In this document: piece after piece, positions 31,006-40,059 of the stretch | Numbering within the stretch: position 1 is the stretch's first letter | How the letters are laid out: each line of letters starts with the position of its first letter | NCBI GenBank assembly: GCA_016219375.1 | Contig: JACRNC010000016.1 | Span: 154,006 to 218,005, forward strand | Source of the DNA: Burkholderiales bacterium | GTDB taxonomy: Bacteria > Pseudomonadota > Gammaproteobacteria > Burkholderiales > Burkholderiaceae_C | Reading direction: 5' to 3' | Length of the DNA: 64,000 bases | Made by a program: the position numbers and the translations under genes | The notes under the pieces: generated by a model | What the model was told of the DNA's origin: nothing | Seen by the model: only the letters and a program-made list of their open reading frames with translations | Database searches by the model: none

Positions 31006-31494
31006 TCAGCCCCCCGCCTGGCCGCGGATCTTGTCCACCAGCCTGGTGGTGGAGTAGCCCTCGATGAACGGGATGGCCACGGCGCGGCCGCCCCAGCTTT
31101 CGACCACGGCGGTTTCGGCCAGGCGGCGCATGTCGTAGTCGCCGCCCTTGACGTAGACCTCGGGCCGCAGCTTCTGCAGCAGGGTCACGGGCGTGGGCTC
31201 GTCGAAGAGCACGACGGCCGAGACGCTCTCCAGCGCACCCAGCACCCAGGCGCGGTCCAGCTCGCGGTTGAGCGGGCGATCCGGGCCCTTGCCCAGGCGG
31301 CGGGCGGATGCATCGGTGTTGAGGCCGACGATCAGGCTGGCGCCCAGCGCCCGGGCCTGCGCCAGGTAGCTGACGTGGCCGCGGTGGAGCACGTCGAACA
31401 CGCCGTTGGTGAACACCCAGGGCCGGGGCAGCGCGGACAGCGACTGCGGCACGGCGCCGGTGGGATGCAGCTTGGGGGGGGGCTGATGCGGCAT
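31006..31494 (-). CDS. rfaE2: D-glycero-beta-D-manno-heptose 1-phosphate adenylyltransferase
   Basis: The 162-residue protein (start MPHQPPPK at 31494) is the stand-alone equivalent of the HldE C-terminal domain. It has the cytidylyltransferase-like motifs FTNGVFDVLHRGHVSYL (HxGH), GLNTDASARRLGKGPDRP, VYVKGGDYD and IEGYSTTRLVDKIRG. It makes ADP-D-glycero-beta-D-manno-heptose. It is divergently oriented to the GT4 gene and convergent with the HTH-MNT/HEPN pair. No HldE kinase part is in the window. Confidence 0.92.
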   Translation of the reverse strand: MPHQPPPKLHPTGAVPQSLSALPRPWVFTNGVFDVLHRGHVSYLAQARALGASLIVGLNTDASARRLGKGPDRPLNRELDRAWVLGALESVSAVVLFDEPTPVTLLQKLRPEVYVKGGDYDMRRLAETAVVESWGGRAVAIPFIEGYSTTRLVDKIRGQAGG

Positions 31495-31889
31495 GGCGTG
31501 ATCTTGACAAGCAGTGGCTGCATTGCAGCAAGGGGCATGCGAGGCCCGGCCTTGCAAGCCGCGTGCGGCTTTGATCGGGCGTTGCTTCGGCAGGGTTGAC
31601 GCAGGGCCACATCGGCATGCGTCGCGGGGCGCATGTGCGAACGCGCTCAGCCTTCTTGCAGCGGCGTAACGGCTGTAGGACGGGGCTCACACGGCCGGCG
31701 GCTTCTATCGCTTTGAAGCTGAAAACGCGCGCCTGCCGGCTCGCCGGCGGGCCGGGCGCAACGGGGCGATGCAGCGCGCCGACCCCCCGTCACAGGCCAC
31801 CTGCTGAGCGGCACGCACCTTGCCCTGCGCCTTCGCGACAGACGAAGCGACAGCACAACGCGCGCTCCCCTCATCCAGAAGACAGCGAG
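31495..31889. other. 395-bp intergenic region between rfaE2 and the GT4 gene
   Basis: No credible gene. As the space between divergent genes it must hold their promoters. TTGACA (31505-31510) and TTGACG (31596-31601) are -35-like, but neither has a good -10 at 16-18 bp. GCCGGCTCGCCGGC (31735-31748) is an imperfect palindrome. I see no repeats or RNA motif. Confidence 0.4.
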
Positions 31890-33245
31890 ATGGCCATGAT
31901 GAACCCGCCTGCCCGAACCCTGCAGCCGCTGCGCGTGGCCTTGGTCAGTGAACACGCCTCGCCGCTGGCGACGATGGGCGGGGTGGATGCGGGTGGGCAG
32001 AACGTGTATGTGGCCCATGTGGCCAAGGGCCTGGCCGCGCTGGGGCATCAGGTGGAGGTGTTCACCCGGCGCGATGATCCGACGCTGCCCGCCGTGGTGG
32101 ACCTGCGGCCCGGCGTGCGGGTGCGGCACGTGACGGCCGGGCCCGCAGCCTTCGTGCCCAAGGAGCAGCTGCTGCCCCACATGCCGGCGTTTGCCGCCGG
32201 GCTGGAGCGCATGCTGCGCAGCGTGGCCGCGTGCGACGTGGTGCATGCCAACTTCTTCATGAGCGGCCTGGCTTCATTGCGCTTGAAGTCCAACATGGGC
32301 CTGCCGCTGGTGACCACCTTTCATGCGCTGGGGCTGGTGCGGCGCGAGCATCAGCAGTCGGCCGACGCCTTCCCGCCGCAGCGCATCGACATCGAGCGCA
32401 TGCTGGTGGAGCGCAGCGACCGCGTGATCGCCGAGTGCCCGCAGGACCGCGAGGACCTGAGCCGCCTGTACGGCGCCTCGCACAGCCGCATGCGCATGGT
32501 GCCCTGCGGCATCGACCCCACGGAGTTCCGCCCCATGGACCAGGCCGCTGCACGGGCCGAGCTGGGTCTGGACCCGGACGAGTTCATCGTGCTGCAGCTG
32601 GGCCGGCTGGTGCCGCGCAAGGGCGTGGACAACGTGATCCGTTCGCTGGCCTTCCTGCCTGACCGTGCCAAGGTGCGCCTGGTGATCGTGGGCGGCGACA
32701 GCCGCGAGCCCGACGAGGCGCGCACGCCGGAGATCGCCCGGCTGCGGCGGGTGGCGCAGGAGGCCGGCGTGGCCGAGCGCGTGCTCTTCACCGGCCAGCG
32801 CCGGCGGGACGAGCTGCGCGCGTACTTCAGCGCGGCCGATGTGTTTGTCAGCACGCCCTGGTACGAGCCCTTCGGCATCACGCCGCTGGAGGCGATGGCC
32901 TGCGGCACGCCGGTGATCGGCTCGGCCGTGGGCGGCATCGCCTACAGCGTGGCCGATGGCGTGACCGGCTTCCTGGTGCCGCCCAAGGACCCTGCGGCGC
33001 TGGCGCTGCGGCTGGCCCAGCTGCAGGCGCAGCCCGCGCTGGGCCGCGCGCTGGGGCTGGCCGGCGTCAAGCGCGTGCGCTCGATGTTCACCTGGGACCA
33101 CGTGGCCGCGCAGCTGGCCGACGTCTACGACGAGGTCTGCGACCCGCTGGCCGTGCTGCAGACGCTGCCGGCGCGCAGCCGGCCGCTGCGGCTGGTGTCG
33201 TCGCGGCCGATGAGCCCGCGCCTGGGCGTGTCGCTGGTGCATTGA
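31890..33245 (+). CDS. GT4-family glycosyltransferase
   Basis: The 451-residue GT-B enzyme starts at ATG 31890 (MAMMNPP). N-terminal domain: ALVSEHASPLATMGGVDAGGQNVYV with the GGxNVY acceptor loop of sucrose-phosphate-synthase-like and MshA-like enzymes. C-terminal nucleotide-sugar domain: VLQLGRLVPRKGVDNVIRSL, then PWYEPFGITPLEAMACGTPV (E-x7-E). Substrate unknown. It opens the glycan locus and is closed by a strong terminator (33251-33278), so it is probably transcribed alone. Confidence 0.85.
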   Translation: MAMMNPPARTLQPLRVALVSEHASPLATMGGVDAGGQNVYVAHVAKGLAALGHQVEVFTRRDDPTLPAVVDLRPGVRVRHVTAGPAAFVPKEQLLPHMPAFAAGLERMLRSVAACDVVHANFFMSGLASLRLKSNMGLPLVTTFHALGLVRREHQQSADAFPPQRIDIERMLVERSDRVIAECPQDREDLSRLYGASHSRMRMVPCGIDPTEFRPMDQAAARAELGLDPDEFIVLQLGRLVPRKGVDNVIRSLAFLPDRAKVRLVIVGGDSREPDEARTPEIARLRRVAQEAGVAERVLFTGQRRRDELRAYFSAADVFVSTPWYEPFGITPLEAMACGTPVIGSAVGGIAYSVADGVTGFLVPPKDPAALALRLAQLQAQPALGRALGLAGVKRVRSMFTWDHVAAQLADVYDEVCDPLAVLQTLPARSRPLRLVSSRPMSPRLGVSLVH

Positions 33246-33250
33246 CGCGA

Positions 33251-33295
33251 GCCGCCGCGCGTGCACCCGCGCGGCGGCAACTGGTTTTGCTTTCT
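33251..33295 (+). terminator. Intrinsic terminator after the GT4 gene
   Basis: GCCGCCGCGCG (33251-33261), loop TGCACC, CGCGCGGCGGC (33268-33278) is a perfect 11-bp stem, followed by AACTGGTTTTGCTTTCTTG. The T-rich tail is broken but the stem is very stable. Confidence 0.7.
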
Positions 33296-33330
33296 TGTTC
33301 AACCCACTTCTTCTTTGAGGGAGAGCTTGC

Positions 33331-34065
33331 ATGACGACGTTGAAGGATCAGACCGCGCTGGTGACCGGCGCAGGCAGCGGCCTGGGGGCGGCCATCGCCC
33401 GTGCGCTGCATGAGGCCGGCATGAAGGTGGTGGTGGCCGACATCTCGCGCGACAAGGCCGAGAAGATCGCCCGTGCCATCGACGAGACGGGCGAGCGCGT
33501 GCTGCCGCTGGCCTTCGACGTGGCCGACGAGCGGGCTGCCGATGACGCCGTGGCCCAGGTGCTCAAGCGCTTCGGCTCGCTGGACGTGCTGGTCAACAAC
33601 GCCGGCACCGACGTGACCGCGCCGATCGAGGAGCTGAGCGTGGCCGACTGGGACCGCGTGATGGCCACCAACCTGCGCGGGCCGTTCGTGCTGACCAAGG
33701 CGGCACTGACCGCGCTGCAGGAGGGCGCAGGCGGCACCGGCGGCCAGGTGATCAACATCGCGTCCACCGCGGCGCGCCGCTGCTGGCCCAACGCCAGCGT
33801 CTACCACGCCAGCAAGTTCGGCCTGGTGGGCCTGTCGCATGCGCTGCATGCGGAGCTGCGGGCCAAGAAGGTGCGCGTCTCCACGGTGGTCTGCGGCGGC
33901 ATGCGCACCCCCTTCCTGCTCGACCGCTTCCCCGACATCGACGCCAGCAAGCTGCAGGACCCGGCGCGCGTGGCCGAGGCGGTGCGGTTTGTCGCCGGCA
34001 TGCCGCCGGAGTCCGTGATCGCCGAGATCATGGTGCTGCCGGTGCAGGAGACCTCATGGCCCTGA
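33331..34065 (+). CDS. Short-chain dehydrogenase/reductase
   Basis: This 244-residue classical SDR has RBS GAGGGAG (33317-33323). Cofactor motif TGAGSGLGAA, NNAG at about residues 89-92, catalytic Ser in NIASTAARR and YHASK (Tyr/Lys). The C-terminus ends VQETSWP. It starts the overlapping gene row with gmhB, so it may act on a heptose or another sugar of the same glycan. It is not an HldD-type epimerase, which is an extended SDR. Exact substrate unknown. Confidence 0.85.
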   Translation: MTTLKDQTALVTGAGSGLGAAIARALHEAGMKVVVADISRDKAEKIARAIDETGERVLPLAFDVADERAADDAVAQVLKRFGSLDVLVNNAGTDVTAPIEELSVADWDRVMATNLRGPFVLTKAALTALQEGAGGTGGQVINIASTAARRCWPNASVYHASKFGLVGLSHALHAELRAKKVRVSTVVCGGMRTPFLLDRFPDIDASKLQDPARVAEAVRFVAGMPPESVIAEIMVLPVQETSWP

Positions 34066-34793
34066 ACCTCTTCGACGTGGGGCCGCTGCCCGCGGCCGGC
34101 CGGCCGGCGGTCTTCCTGGACAAGGACGGCACGCTGGTGGAGGACGTGCCCTACAACGTGGACCCGGCGCTGCTGCGCTTCACCGACCGAGCGATCCCCG
34201 CGCTGCAGTTGCTGCAGGAGCAGGGCTACCCGCTGATCATCATCTCCAACCAGTCGGGCATCGCGCGCGGCTACTTCGACCAGGCTGCGCTCGACAGGCT
34301 GGCCGAGGCGCTGAGCGCCCAGCTGCGGCAGGCAGGCATCACGCTTGCGGGCTTCTACGCCTGCCCGCATGCGCCGCCGGAGCCCGGCGAGCCCGGCTGC
34401 AGCTGCCGCAAGCCGCGGCCCGGGCTGCTGCGCCGTGCCGCGCTGGAGCACGGCATCGACCTGACACGCTCGTGGATGGTGGGCGACATCCTCAACGACG
34501 TCGAGGCCGGCCGCCGCGCGGGCTGCAAGACCGTGCTGCTGGACGTGGGCAACGAGACGGAGTGGGACATGGCCCCGCTGCGCCAGCCGCACTTCCGCGC
34601 CCGCCACCTGATGGAGGCCGCCAGCTTCATCCTGGATGCCGATGCCCGCGCCACCGGGCAGCGCAGCCTGTTCCCGGATGCGCTGCCCGACCCGCTAGCC
34701 GCCGACGGCCTGCTGCAGGTGGGCAGCGGGCTGCCGGCCACCGGCGTGCTGGCGGCAGCCGGTGGCATGCCGGTGTCGGCCCCGGCGCTGTGA
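34056..34793 (+). CDS. gmhB: D-glycero-D-manno-heptose-1,7-bisphosphate 7-phosphatase (HAD-IIIA)
   Basis: The 245-residue protein overlaps the SDR by 10 bases. HAD motifs: FLDKDGTLVED (nucleophile Asp), IISNQSGIARGYF, then the zinc loop CPHAPPEPGEPGCSCRKPRPG, and MVGDILNDVEAGRRAG. This set is specific for GmhB/HisB-N phosphatases. Compared with the usual ~190 residues it carries about 55 extra C-terminal residues (ASFILDADARATGQRSLF ...). It removes the 7-phosphate before adenylyl transfer by RfaE2. Confidence 0.9.
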   Translation: MALNLFDVGPLPAAGRPAVFLDKDGTLVEDVPYNVDPALLRFTDRAIPALQLLQEQGYPLIIISNQSGIARGYFDQAALDRLAEALSAQLRQAGITLAGFYACPHAPPEPGEPGCSCRKPRPGLLRRAALEHGIDLTRSWMVGDILNDVEAGRRAGCKTVLLDVGNETEWDMAPLRQPHFRARHLMEAASFILDADARATGQRSLFPDALPDPLAADGLLQVGSGLPATGVLAAAGGMPVSAPAL

Positions 34794-34818
34794 CGCGGCA
34801 CTGCATCCCACCCGGCCG

Positions 34819-36081
34819 ATGAGTGCGCCGTCCGCTCCGCTGAATGCCCCGCGCCAGGCGTTGCCGCACGAGCGCCAGGCACTGTGGGCCCGGGCCCGGC
34901 GCATTCTTTTCGTGCGCCTGGACAACCTGGGCGATGTGCTGATGAGCTCGCCGGCCATGGCCGGCGTGCGCCAGCAGCGGCCCGACGCGCACCTGGCCCT
35001 GCTGTGTGGCGGCGCGGGCGCGGCGGCCCTGCCGCACCTGCCGATGCTGGACGAGGCCATCCTCTATGACGCGCCGTGGGTGCAGGGCGCCCAGCCGCGG
35101 GACAACGACGGCTCCATCGACCGCCGCCTGGTGCGCCGGCTGATGCAGGGCCGCTTCGATGCGGCGGTCATCTTCACCGTCTGCACGCAGAGCGCCTTGC
35201 CCGCTGCGCTGCTGCTGCGCCAGGCCGACATCCCGCTGCGCCTGGCCCACAGCCGCGAGAACCCCTACGACCTGCTGAGCGACTGGATCCGCGAGCCCGA
35301 TGCCATCGTGCCCGGCATGCGCCACGAGGTGCAGCGCCAGATGGACCTGGTGGCCGCAGCCGGCCTGGCCGAGCCGGGCCCGGCCGGCCCGCTGGTCTTT
35401 GCCGTGCACGACGACGACCGCCGCGCCGCCGCGGCCAAGCTGGCCCAGGCCGGCGGCCGGCCGGATCAGCCCTATGTGGTGCTGCACCCGGGCGCCACGG
35501 CCTCATCGCGCCGCTATCCGCTGGAGGGCTATGCCGCCGCCGTGGCCCGGCTGCAGCAGGCCGGCGTGCAGGTGGTGGCGGTGGCGGGGGGGTCCGAAGG
35601 CGCGCTGGTGGCCGAGCTGCAGGCACAGGTCGCACAACACGGCGCGGGGCAGGGCGGCCAGCCGCTGCCCGCGCTGGTGGGCGCGCTCACGCTGGGCGAG
35701 CTCGGCGCGCTTATTGCGGATGCCGCGCTGCTCATCGGCAACAACAGCGCCCCGGCGCATCTGGCGGCTGCCGTGGGCACGCCGGTGGTGGTGTTGTATG
35801 CGCTGACCAATCCGCAGCACACGCCGTGGCAGGTGCCGTCGCGCGTGCTCTTCCATGAGGTGCCGTGCCGCGACTGCCTGCGCAGCACCTGCCCGATGGG
35901 CCATCACGACTGCCTGCGCCAGGTGCCGCCCCAGGCGGTGGCGCAGGCGGCATTCGAGCTTCTGCAGGCGGCACCCAGCGCGCCTGCCTCACGCAGCGGG
36001 GGCAGCGCCAGCCGGCCTGCTTCCGTACCCCTCAGCCGCAGCGCGGGCCAGCCGCTCGCGCGGGAAGCCCTGCAACCATGA
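34819..36081 (+). CDS. GT9 heptosyltransferase-like protein
   Basis: This 420-residue GT-B enzyme starts at MSAPSAPLN. ILFVRLDNLGDVLMSSPAM is the N-terminal acceptor loop of RfaC/RfaF proteins. The ADP-heptose half has YVVLHPGATASSRRYPLEG, ADAALLIGNNSAPAHLAAAV and PVVVLYALTNPQHTPW. A Cys cluster (CRDCLRSTCPMGHHDC) follows, as in many GT9 members. The last ~45 residues are Ser/Arg-rich. It overlaps the carbamoyltransferase start (ATGA). Confidence 0.88.
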   Translation: MSAPSAPLNAPRQALPHERQALWARARRILFVRLDNLGDVLMSSPAMAGVRQQRPDAHLALLCGGAGAAALPHLPMLDEAILYDAPWVQGAQPRDNDGSIDRRLVRRLMQGRFDAAVIFTVCTQSALPAALLLRQADIPLRLAHSRENPYDLLSDWIREPDAIVPGMRHEVQRQMDLVAAAGLAEPGPAGPLVFAVHDDDRRAAAAKLAQAGGRPDQPYVVLHPGATASSRRYPLEGYAAAVARLQQAGVQVVAVAGGSEGALVAELQAQVAQHGAGQGGQPLPALVGALTLGELGALIADAALLIGNNSAPAHLAAAVGTPVVVLYALTNPQHTPWQVPSRVLFHEVPCRDCLRSTCPMGHHDCLRQVPPQAVAQAAFELLQAAPSAPASRSGGSASRPASVPLSRSAGQPLAREALQP

Positions 36082-37874
36082 TCACCCTCGGAATCAACGC
36101 CGCCTTCCATGACAGCTCGGCCGCCATCGTGGTCGATGGCCGGGTCGTCGCCGCCGCGGAGGAAGAGCGCTTCACCCGCATCAAGCACGGCAAGCGCCCG
36201 GTGCCCTTCAGCGCCTGGGAGCTGCCGTTCAACGCCATCGACTTTTGCCTGCAGCAGGCGGGCGTCACGCTGGCCGACGTGGACCACGTGGCCTACAGCT
36301 ACGACCCGCAGCGCTTCCTGCGCGAGCGGGCGGTGGGCGACACCATCACCCTGCCGCTGGAGCCCTCGGCGCAGGGCAAGGGGGTGTGGGAGAACCCGTG
36401 GGATCCGCTGTTCATCAGCTACATCCTCAACGCGCCCCGGCAGCTGGCCAGCGGCGCGCCGCACCACCTGAAGAAGCGCTTTGCCGGCGTGCGGCACGAC
36501 GGGCCGTTCAAGTGGCACTTCGTGGACCACCACCATGCCCACCAGGCCAGCGCCTTCCTGGCCTCGCCGTTCGAAAGCTGCGCGGTGATGACGCTGGATG
36601 GCCGCGGCGAGGAGGCCACGACCACCTACGGCGTCTACAAGGGCGGGCCGATCGGTGGGACGCAGCAAGGCCGCTACCGCGGCCTGGGCGAGGTGTGCAT
36701 GCCGCACTCGCTGGGCATGCTCTATGAGCGCATCACCAGCCACCTGGGCTTCCTGCATTCGTCTGACGAATACAAGGTCATGGCGCTGGCCGCACTCGGC
36801 AAGCCGGTGCATGCGGACGTGCTGCGCCGGGCGGTGGGCATCCAGGACGGCGGCCACTACGAGATCGAGCCCATCGACCTGAACCAGCTGGTGCCCCAGC
36901 GCGAGCGCGGCGGCGAGCTGGGCGAGGCGCACTTCAACCTGGCCGCCTCGCTGCAGGTGGTGCTGGAGGAGACCATCATCAAGCTGGCCACCTGGCTGCG
37001 CGAGGCCAGTGGCGAGCGCCACTTGGCGATGGCCGGCGGCGTGGCGCTGAACTGCGTGGCCAATGCCCGGCTGCGCGACAGCGGCGTGTTCGATCAGGTC
37101 TGGGTGCAGCCGGCCGCCGGTGATGCCGGCACCGCACTGGGCGCGGCGCTGTGGGTGGATGCCCGCCAGCGCAGCGGCGCGGCGGTCAGCGAGCCGGCCA
37201 TGCCGTCGGACGTGCCGCTCGCCCCGCGCGTGTGGCGCATGGAGCATGCCTACCTGGGCCCGGGCTACAGCGACGAGGAGATCGAGGCCTTCCTCAAGTG
37301 GGCCAAGCTGCCCTACCGCCGGCTGGGCGACATGGCCAGGGAGACGGCCGAGATCCTGGCGCAGGACCGCATCATCGGCTGGTTCCAGGGGCCGATGGAG
37401 TTCGGCCCGCGGGCGCTGGGCGCGCGCTCCATCATCGCCTCGCCCCTGCATGCCGAGATGCAGCAGCGCCTGAACGAGCTGAAGGACCGCGAGGACTTCC
37501 GCCCGGTCGCGCCGGCGGTGCTGGAGGAACATGCGCAGGAGTGGTTCACCGCCGAGCGGCCCAACCCGGGCGGCGAGTCGCCCTTCATGCTCTTCATCTT
37601 CGACACCAAGCCCGATCAGGCCCAGCGCATCCCGGCGGCCTGCCATGCCGACCTGACCGCGCGCGTGCAGACCATCTCGGCCAAGGCCAACCCGCGTTTC
37701 CATGCACTGGCCAGCGCCTTCCGTGACCTGACCGGCGTGCCGGTGCTGATCAACACGTCCTTCAATGTGCGCGGCGAGCCCATCGTGCGCACGCCGCGCG
37801 ATGCGGTCGATGCCTTCTACAGCACGCCGCTGGATGCGCTGGTGATCGGGTCCTTCCTGCTGGAGAAGAAGTGA
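36078..37874 (+). CDS. O-carbamoyltransferase, TobZ/NodU/CmcH family
   Basis: The 598-residue protein starts at MITLGINAAFHDSSAAIVVDG, the ASKHA-fold nucleotide site of the family. It includes EEERFTRIKHGKRP, VDHHHAHQASAFLAS (metal/adenylate His), MTLDGRGE and MAGGVALNCVANARL (Kae1-like domain to about residue 370). A C-terminal YrdC-like part follows with GPMEFGPRALGARSIIASP and FNVRGEPIV. It uses carbamoyl phosphate and ATP to carbamoylate a sugar hydroxyl. In a heptose operon a 7-O-carbamoyl-heptose, as known in Pseudomonas core LPS, is a reasonable product but is inferred. Confidence 0.9.
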   Translation: MITLGINAAFHDSSAAIVVDGRVVAAAEEERFTRIKHGKRPVPFSAWELPFNAIDFCLQQAGVTLADVDHVAYSYDPQRFLRERAVGDTITLPLEPSAQGKGVWENPWDPLFISYILNAPRQLASGAPHHLKKRFAGVRHDGPFKWHFVDHHHAHQASAFLASPFESCAVMTLDGRGEEATTTYGVYKGGPIGGTQQGRYRGLGEVCMPHSLGMLYERITSHLGFLHSSDEYKVMALAALGKPVHADVLRRAVGIQDGGHYEIEPIDLNQLVPQRERGGELGEAHFNLAASLQVVLEETIIKLATWLREASGERHLAMAGGVALNCVANARLRDSGVFDQVWVQPAAGDAGTALGAALWVDARQRSGAAVSEPAMPSDVPLAPRVWRMEHAYLGPGYSDEEIEAFLKWAKLPYRRLGDMARETAEILAQDRIIGWFQGPMEFGPRALGARSIIASPLHAEMQQRLNELKDREDFRPVAPAVLEEHAQEWFTAERPNPGGESPFMLFIFDTKPDQAQRIPAACHADLTARVQTISAKANPRFHALASAFRDLTGVPVLINTSFNVRGEPIVRTPRDAVDAFYSTPLDALVIGSFLLEKK

Positions 37875-38887
37875 TGATGGCCACTGTCGTCATGCCGCCG
37901 CCGGTGCCCGATCTGTCGGTGGTCATCCCGACCTGCGGGCGCCCCACGCTGTTGCGCCGCTGCATGGAGGCGCTGCTGCGCCAGACCTACCCGGCCGAGG
38001 CCTTCGAGATCATCGTGGTCGACGACGGCCGCAGCGCCGACACTCATGCCGCCGTGCAGGAGCTGGCGGGCCGCCCCGGCGCGCCGCGCATACGCTACGT
38101 GACGCCGCCTGCCGGCACCAAGGGCCCGGCCAGCGCGCGCAACGCCGGCTGGCGCGCCAGCGAGGCGGCCGTGATCGCCTTCACCGACGACGACACCATC
38201 CCCGAGCCGGACTGGCTGGAGCAGGGCCGCGCCGCACTGCTCAAGCCCGGCGAGACCCGCGCCGCCGTCTGGGGCCATGTGCGCGTGCCCATTCCCGATC
38301 GCCGGCCCACCGACAACGAGCGCAACACCAAGGGCCTGGAGGGCGCCACCTTCGTCACCGCCAACGTCTTCGTGCGCCGCGCGGCGATGGAGCGCGTGGG
38401 CGGCTTCGACGAGCGTTTCAAGCGGGCCTGGCGCGAGGACACGGACCTGTACTTCGCCCTCATCGGCGCAGGCTTGAAGGTGGCCCCGGCGCGCAACGCC
38501 GTGGTGCTGCACCCGGCCCGCGAGGCCCCGTGGGGCGTGAGCATGAAGCAGCAGGCCAACATGGCCTTCGATGCGCTGCTCTACAAGAAGTACCCGCGCC
38601 TGTACCGCGAGCAGGTGCAGAGCGGCCCGCCCTGGCGCTACTACCTCATCGTCGGCTGCACGCTGGCAGCCGTCGTGGCGCTGGCACTGCGCCAGCCGGC
38701 CTGGGCCGCCGGCCTGGGCGCCGTGGCGCTGATGGGCGTGGCACGGCTGATCTGGCGGCGGCTCAAGGGCGCGTCGCTGGCGCCGGCCCATGTGTCGGAC
38801 ATGGTGCTCACGTCGTTCGCGCTGCCCTTCCTGTCGGTGTACTGGCGCATCCGCGGGGCGCTGCGGTTCAAGGTTCTGTTCTGGTGA
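37874..38887 (+). CDS. GT2-family glycosyltransferase with membrane anchor
   Basis: This 337-residue protein starts within TGATG of the preceding stop (a second Met follows directly). GT-A domain: DLSVVIPTCGRPTLLRRCM, EIIVVDDGRS, SARNAGWRAS, FTDDDTIPEPDW (DxD), and GGFDERFKRAWREDTDLYF (ED motif). The C-terminal 90 residues contain two membrane helices (YYLIVGCTLAAVVALAL, WAAGLGAVALMGVARLIW). It probably works at the inner membrane on a lipid-linked acceptor. Confidence 0.87.
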   Translation: MMATVVMPPPVPDLSVVIPTCGRPTLLRRCMEALLRQTYPAEAFEIIVVDDGRSADTHAAVQELAGRPGAPRIRYVTPPAGTKGPASARNAGWRASEAAVIAFTDDDTIPEPDWLEQGRAALLKPGETRAAVWGHVRVPIPDRRPTDNERNTKGLEGATFVTANVFVRRAAMERVGGFDERFKRAWREDTDLYFALIGAGLKVAPARNAVVLHPAREAPWGVSMKQQANMAFDALLYKKYPRLYREQVQSGPPWRYYLIVGCTLAAVVALALRQPAWAAGLGAVALMGVARLIWRRLKGASLAPAHVSDMVLTSFALPFLSVYWRIRGALRFKVLFW

Positions 38888-38905
38888 CGGTGGAGACCGC
38901 GGCAG

Positions 38906-40051
38906 ATGACCGGCCCATCGCTCCACGCCACCGCGCCGCCTGAAGACCCGCTGGGCCGCGTGCGCCGCATCGCCGTCTTCCGCGCGCTGGTGCTGGGCGA
39001 CATGCTGTGCGCGCTGCCTGCGCTGCGGGCGCTGCGCGCGCGCTTCCCGGCTGCGCACATCGCGCTGGTGGGCTTGCCCTGGGCCCGCGAATGGGCCGAG
39101 CGCGTGGACGAGGTCGACGAGTTCATCGCCTTCCCGGGCTGGCCGGGCCTGCCGGAGAAGCCCTGCGCGGTGGAAGACCTGCCGGATTTCATCGCCGACA
39201 TGCAGGGCCGCCGGCTGGACCTGGCGGTGCAGCTGCACGGCAGCGGCGGCACGGTCAATCCGATGATCGCCACCTGGGGCGCGCGTCGCGTGGCGGCGTT
39301 CTTCGAGCCCGGCGCCTGGTGCCCCGACCCCGATCTGGGCTGCCCCTGGCCGCGCGAGGGCACCGAGGTGCAGCGCCTGCTGTGCCTGCCGCATCACCTG
39401 GGCGCACCGGCGGTCAGCCATGAGCTGGCCCTGCCGCTGACCGACGAGGACCGGGCCGGGGCGATGGCGCTGCTGGTGGCGCAGGCCGCGGCGCAGTCGC
39501 TGCGGGCCGTCGTGTCGGGGGCACCGGGCGTGCCGGCCGTGCCTTCCGGCAATGAATACGTCATCGTGCATCCCGGCGCGCAGCTGCCCTCGCGCCGCTG
39601 GCCGCCGGCCCGCTTCGCCCAGGTGGCCGATGCGCTGGCCGAGCAGGGTTGCACCGTGGTGCTGACCGGCACGCCGGGCGAGGCCGCGCTGGGCCAGGCG
39701 GTGCAGGCCGCCATGCGGCACGCGCCGCTCAACCTGATCGGCCGCACCACGCTGTGGACCTTCGGCGCGCTGGTTGAGCGTGCACGCTTGGTGGTGTGCA
39801 ACGACACCGGCGCCTCGCACGTGGCCGCCGCCCTGGGCACGCCCAGCGTGGTGATCAGCAGCGGCTCGGACGTGTCGCGCTGGGCACCGGCGGACTTCCG
39901 CACCCACCGCGTGCTGTGGGCCGACCGCGCATGCCGGCCTTGCGCCCACGCCACCTGCCCCTATCCGCGCAGCTGCGCCGACGACATCGACCCGGCCGTC
40001 GTGCTGGGCGTGGCCGCGCAGATGCTCAAGCGGCCACGCAGCCTCTCGTAA
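38906..40051 (+). CDS. Second GT9 heptosyltransferase-like protein
   Basis: 381 residues. IAVFRALVLGDMLCALPALR is the acceptor loop; the nucleotide-sugar half has YVIVHPGAQLPSRRWPPARF, VVLTGTPGE, ARLVVCNDTGASHVAAALG and a C-terminal Cys cluster CRPCAHATCPYPRSC like the first GT9. It differs from the first copy by a longer central loop, so it probably adds a different heptose. It lies 18 bp after the GT2 gene. Confidence 0.88.
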   Translation: MTGPSLHATAPPEDPLGRVRRIAVFRALVLGDMLCALPALRALRARFPAAHIALVGLPWAREWAERVDEVDEFIAFPGWPGLPEKPCAVEDLPDFIADMQGRRLDLAVQLHGSGGTVNPMIATWGARRVAAFFEPGAWCPDPDLGCPWPREGTEVQRLLCLPHHLGAPAVSHELALPLTDEDRAGAMALLVAQAAAQSLRAVVSGAPGVPAVPSGNEYVIVHPGAQLPSRRWPPARFAQVADALAEQGCTVVLTGTPGEAALGQAVQAAMRHAPLNLIGRTTLWTFGALVERARLVVCNDTGASHVAAALGTPSVVISSGSDVSRWAPADFRTHRVLWADRACRPCAHATCPYPRSCADDIDPAVVLGVAAQMLKRPRSLS

Positions 40052-40059
40052 AGCCCTTC

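Noticed and set aside
33331..34065. SDR as the heptose epimerase HldD
   Set aside because: Classical short SDR with YHASK at about residue 150 and length 244; HldD is a longer extended SDR.
36078..37874. Carbamoyltransferase as TsaD/Kae1 or HypF
   Set aside because: The gene has the NodU/TobZ start and the C-terminal FGPRALGARS block and lies in a glycan operon; tRNA or hydrogenase context is absent.
37817..39949. Long minus-strand frame opposite GT2 and GT9 genes
   Set aside because: His/Gly/Arg-rich shadow spanning two real genes on the other strand.
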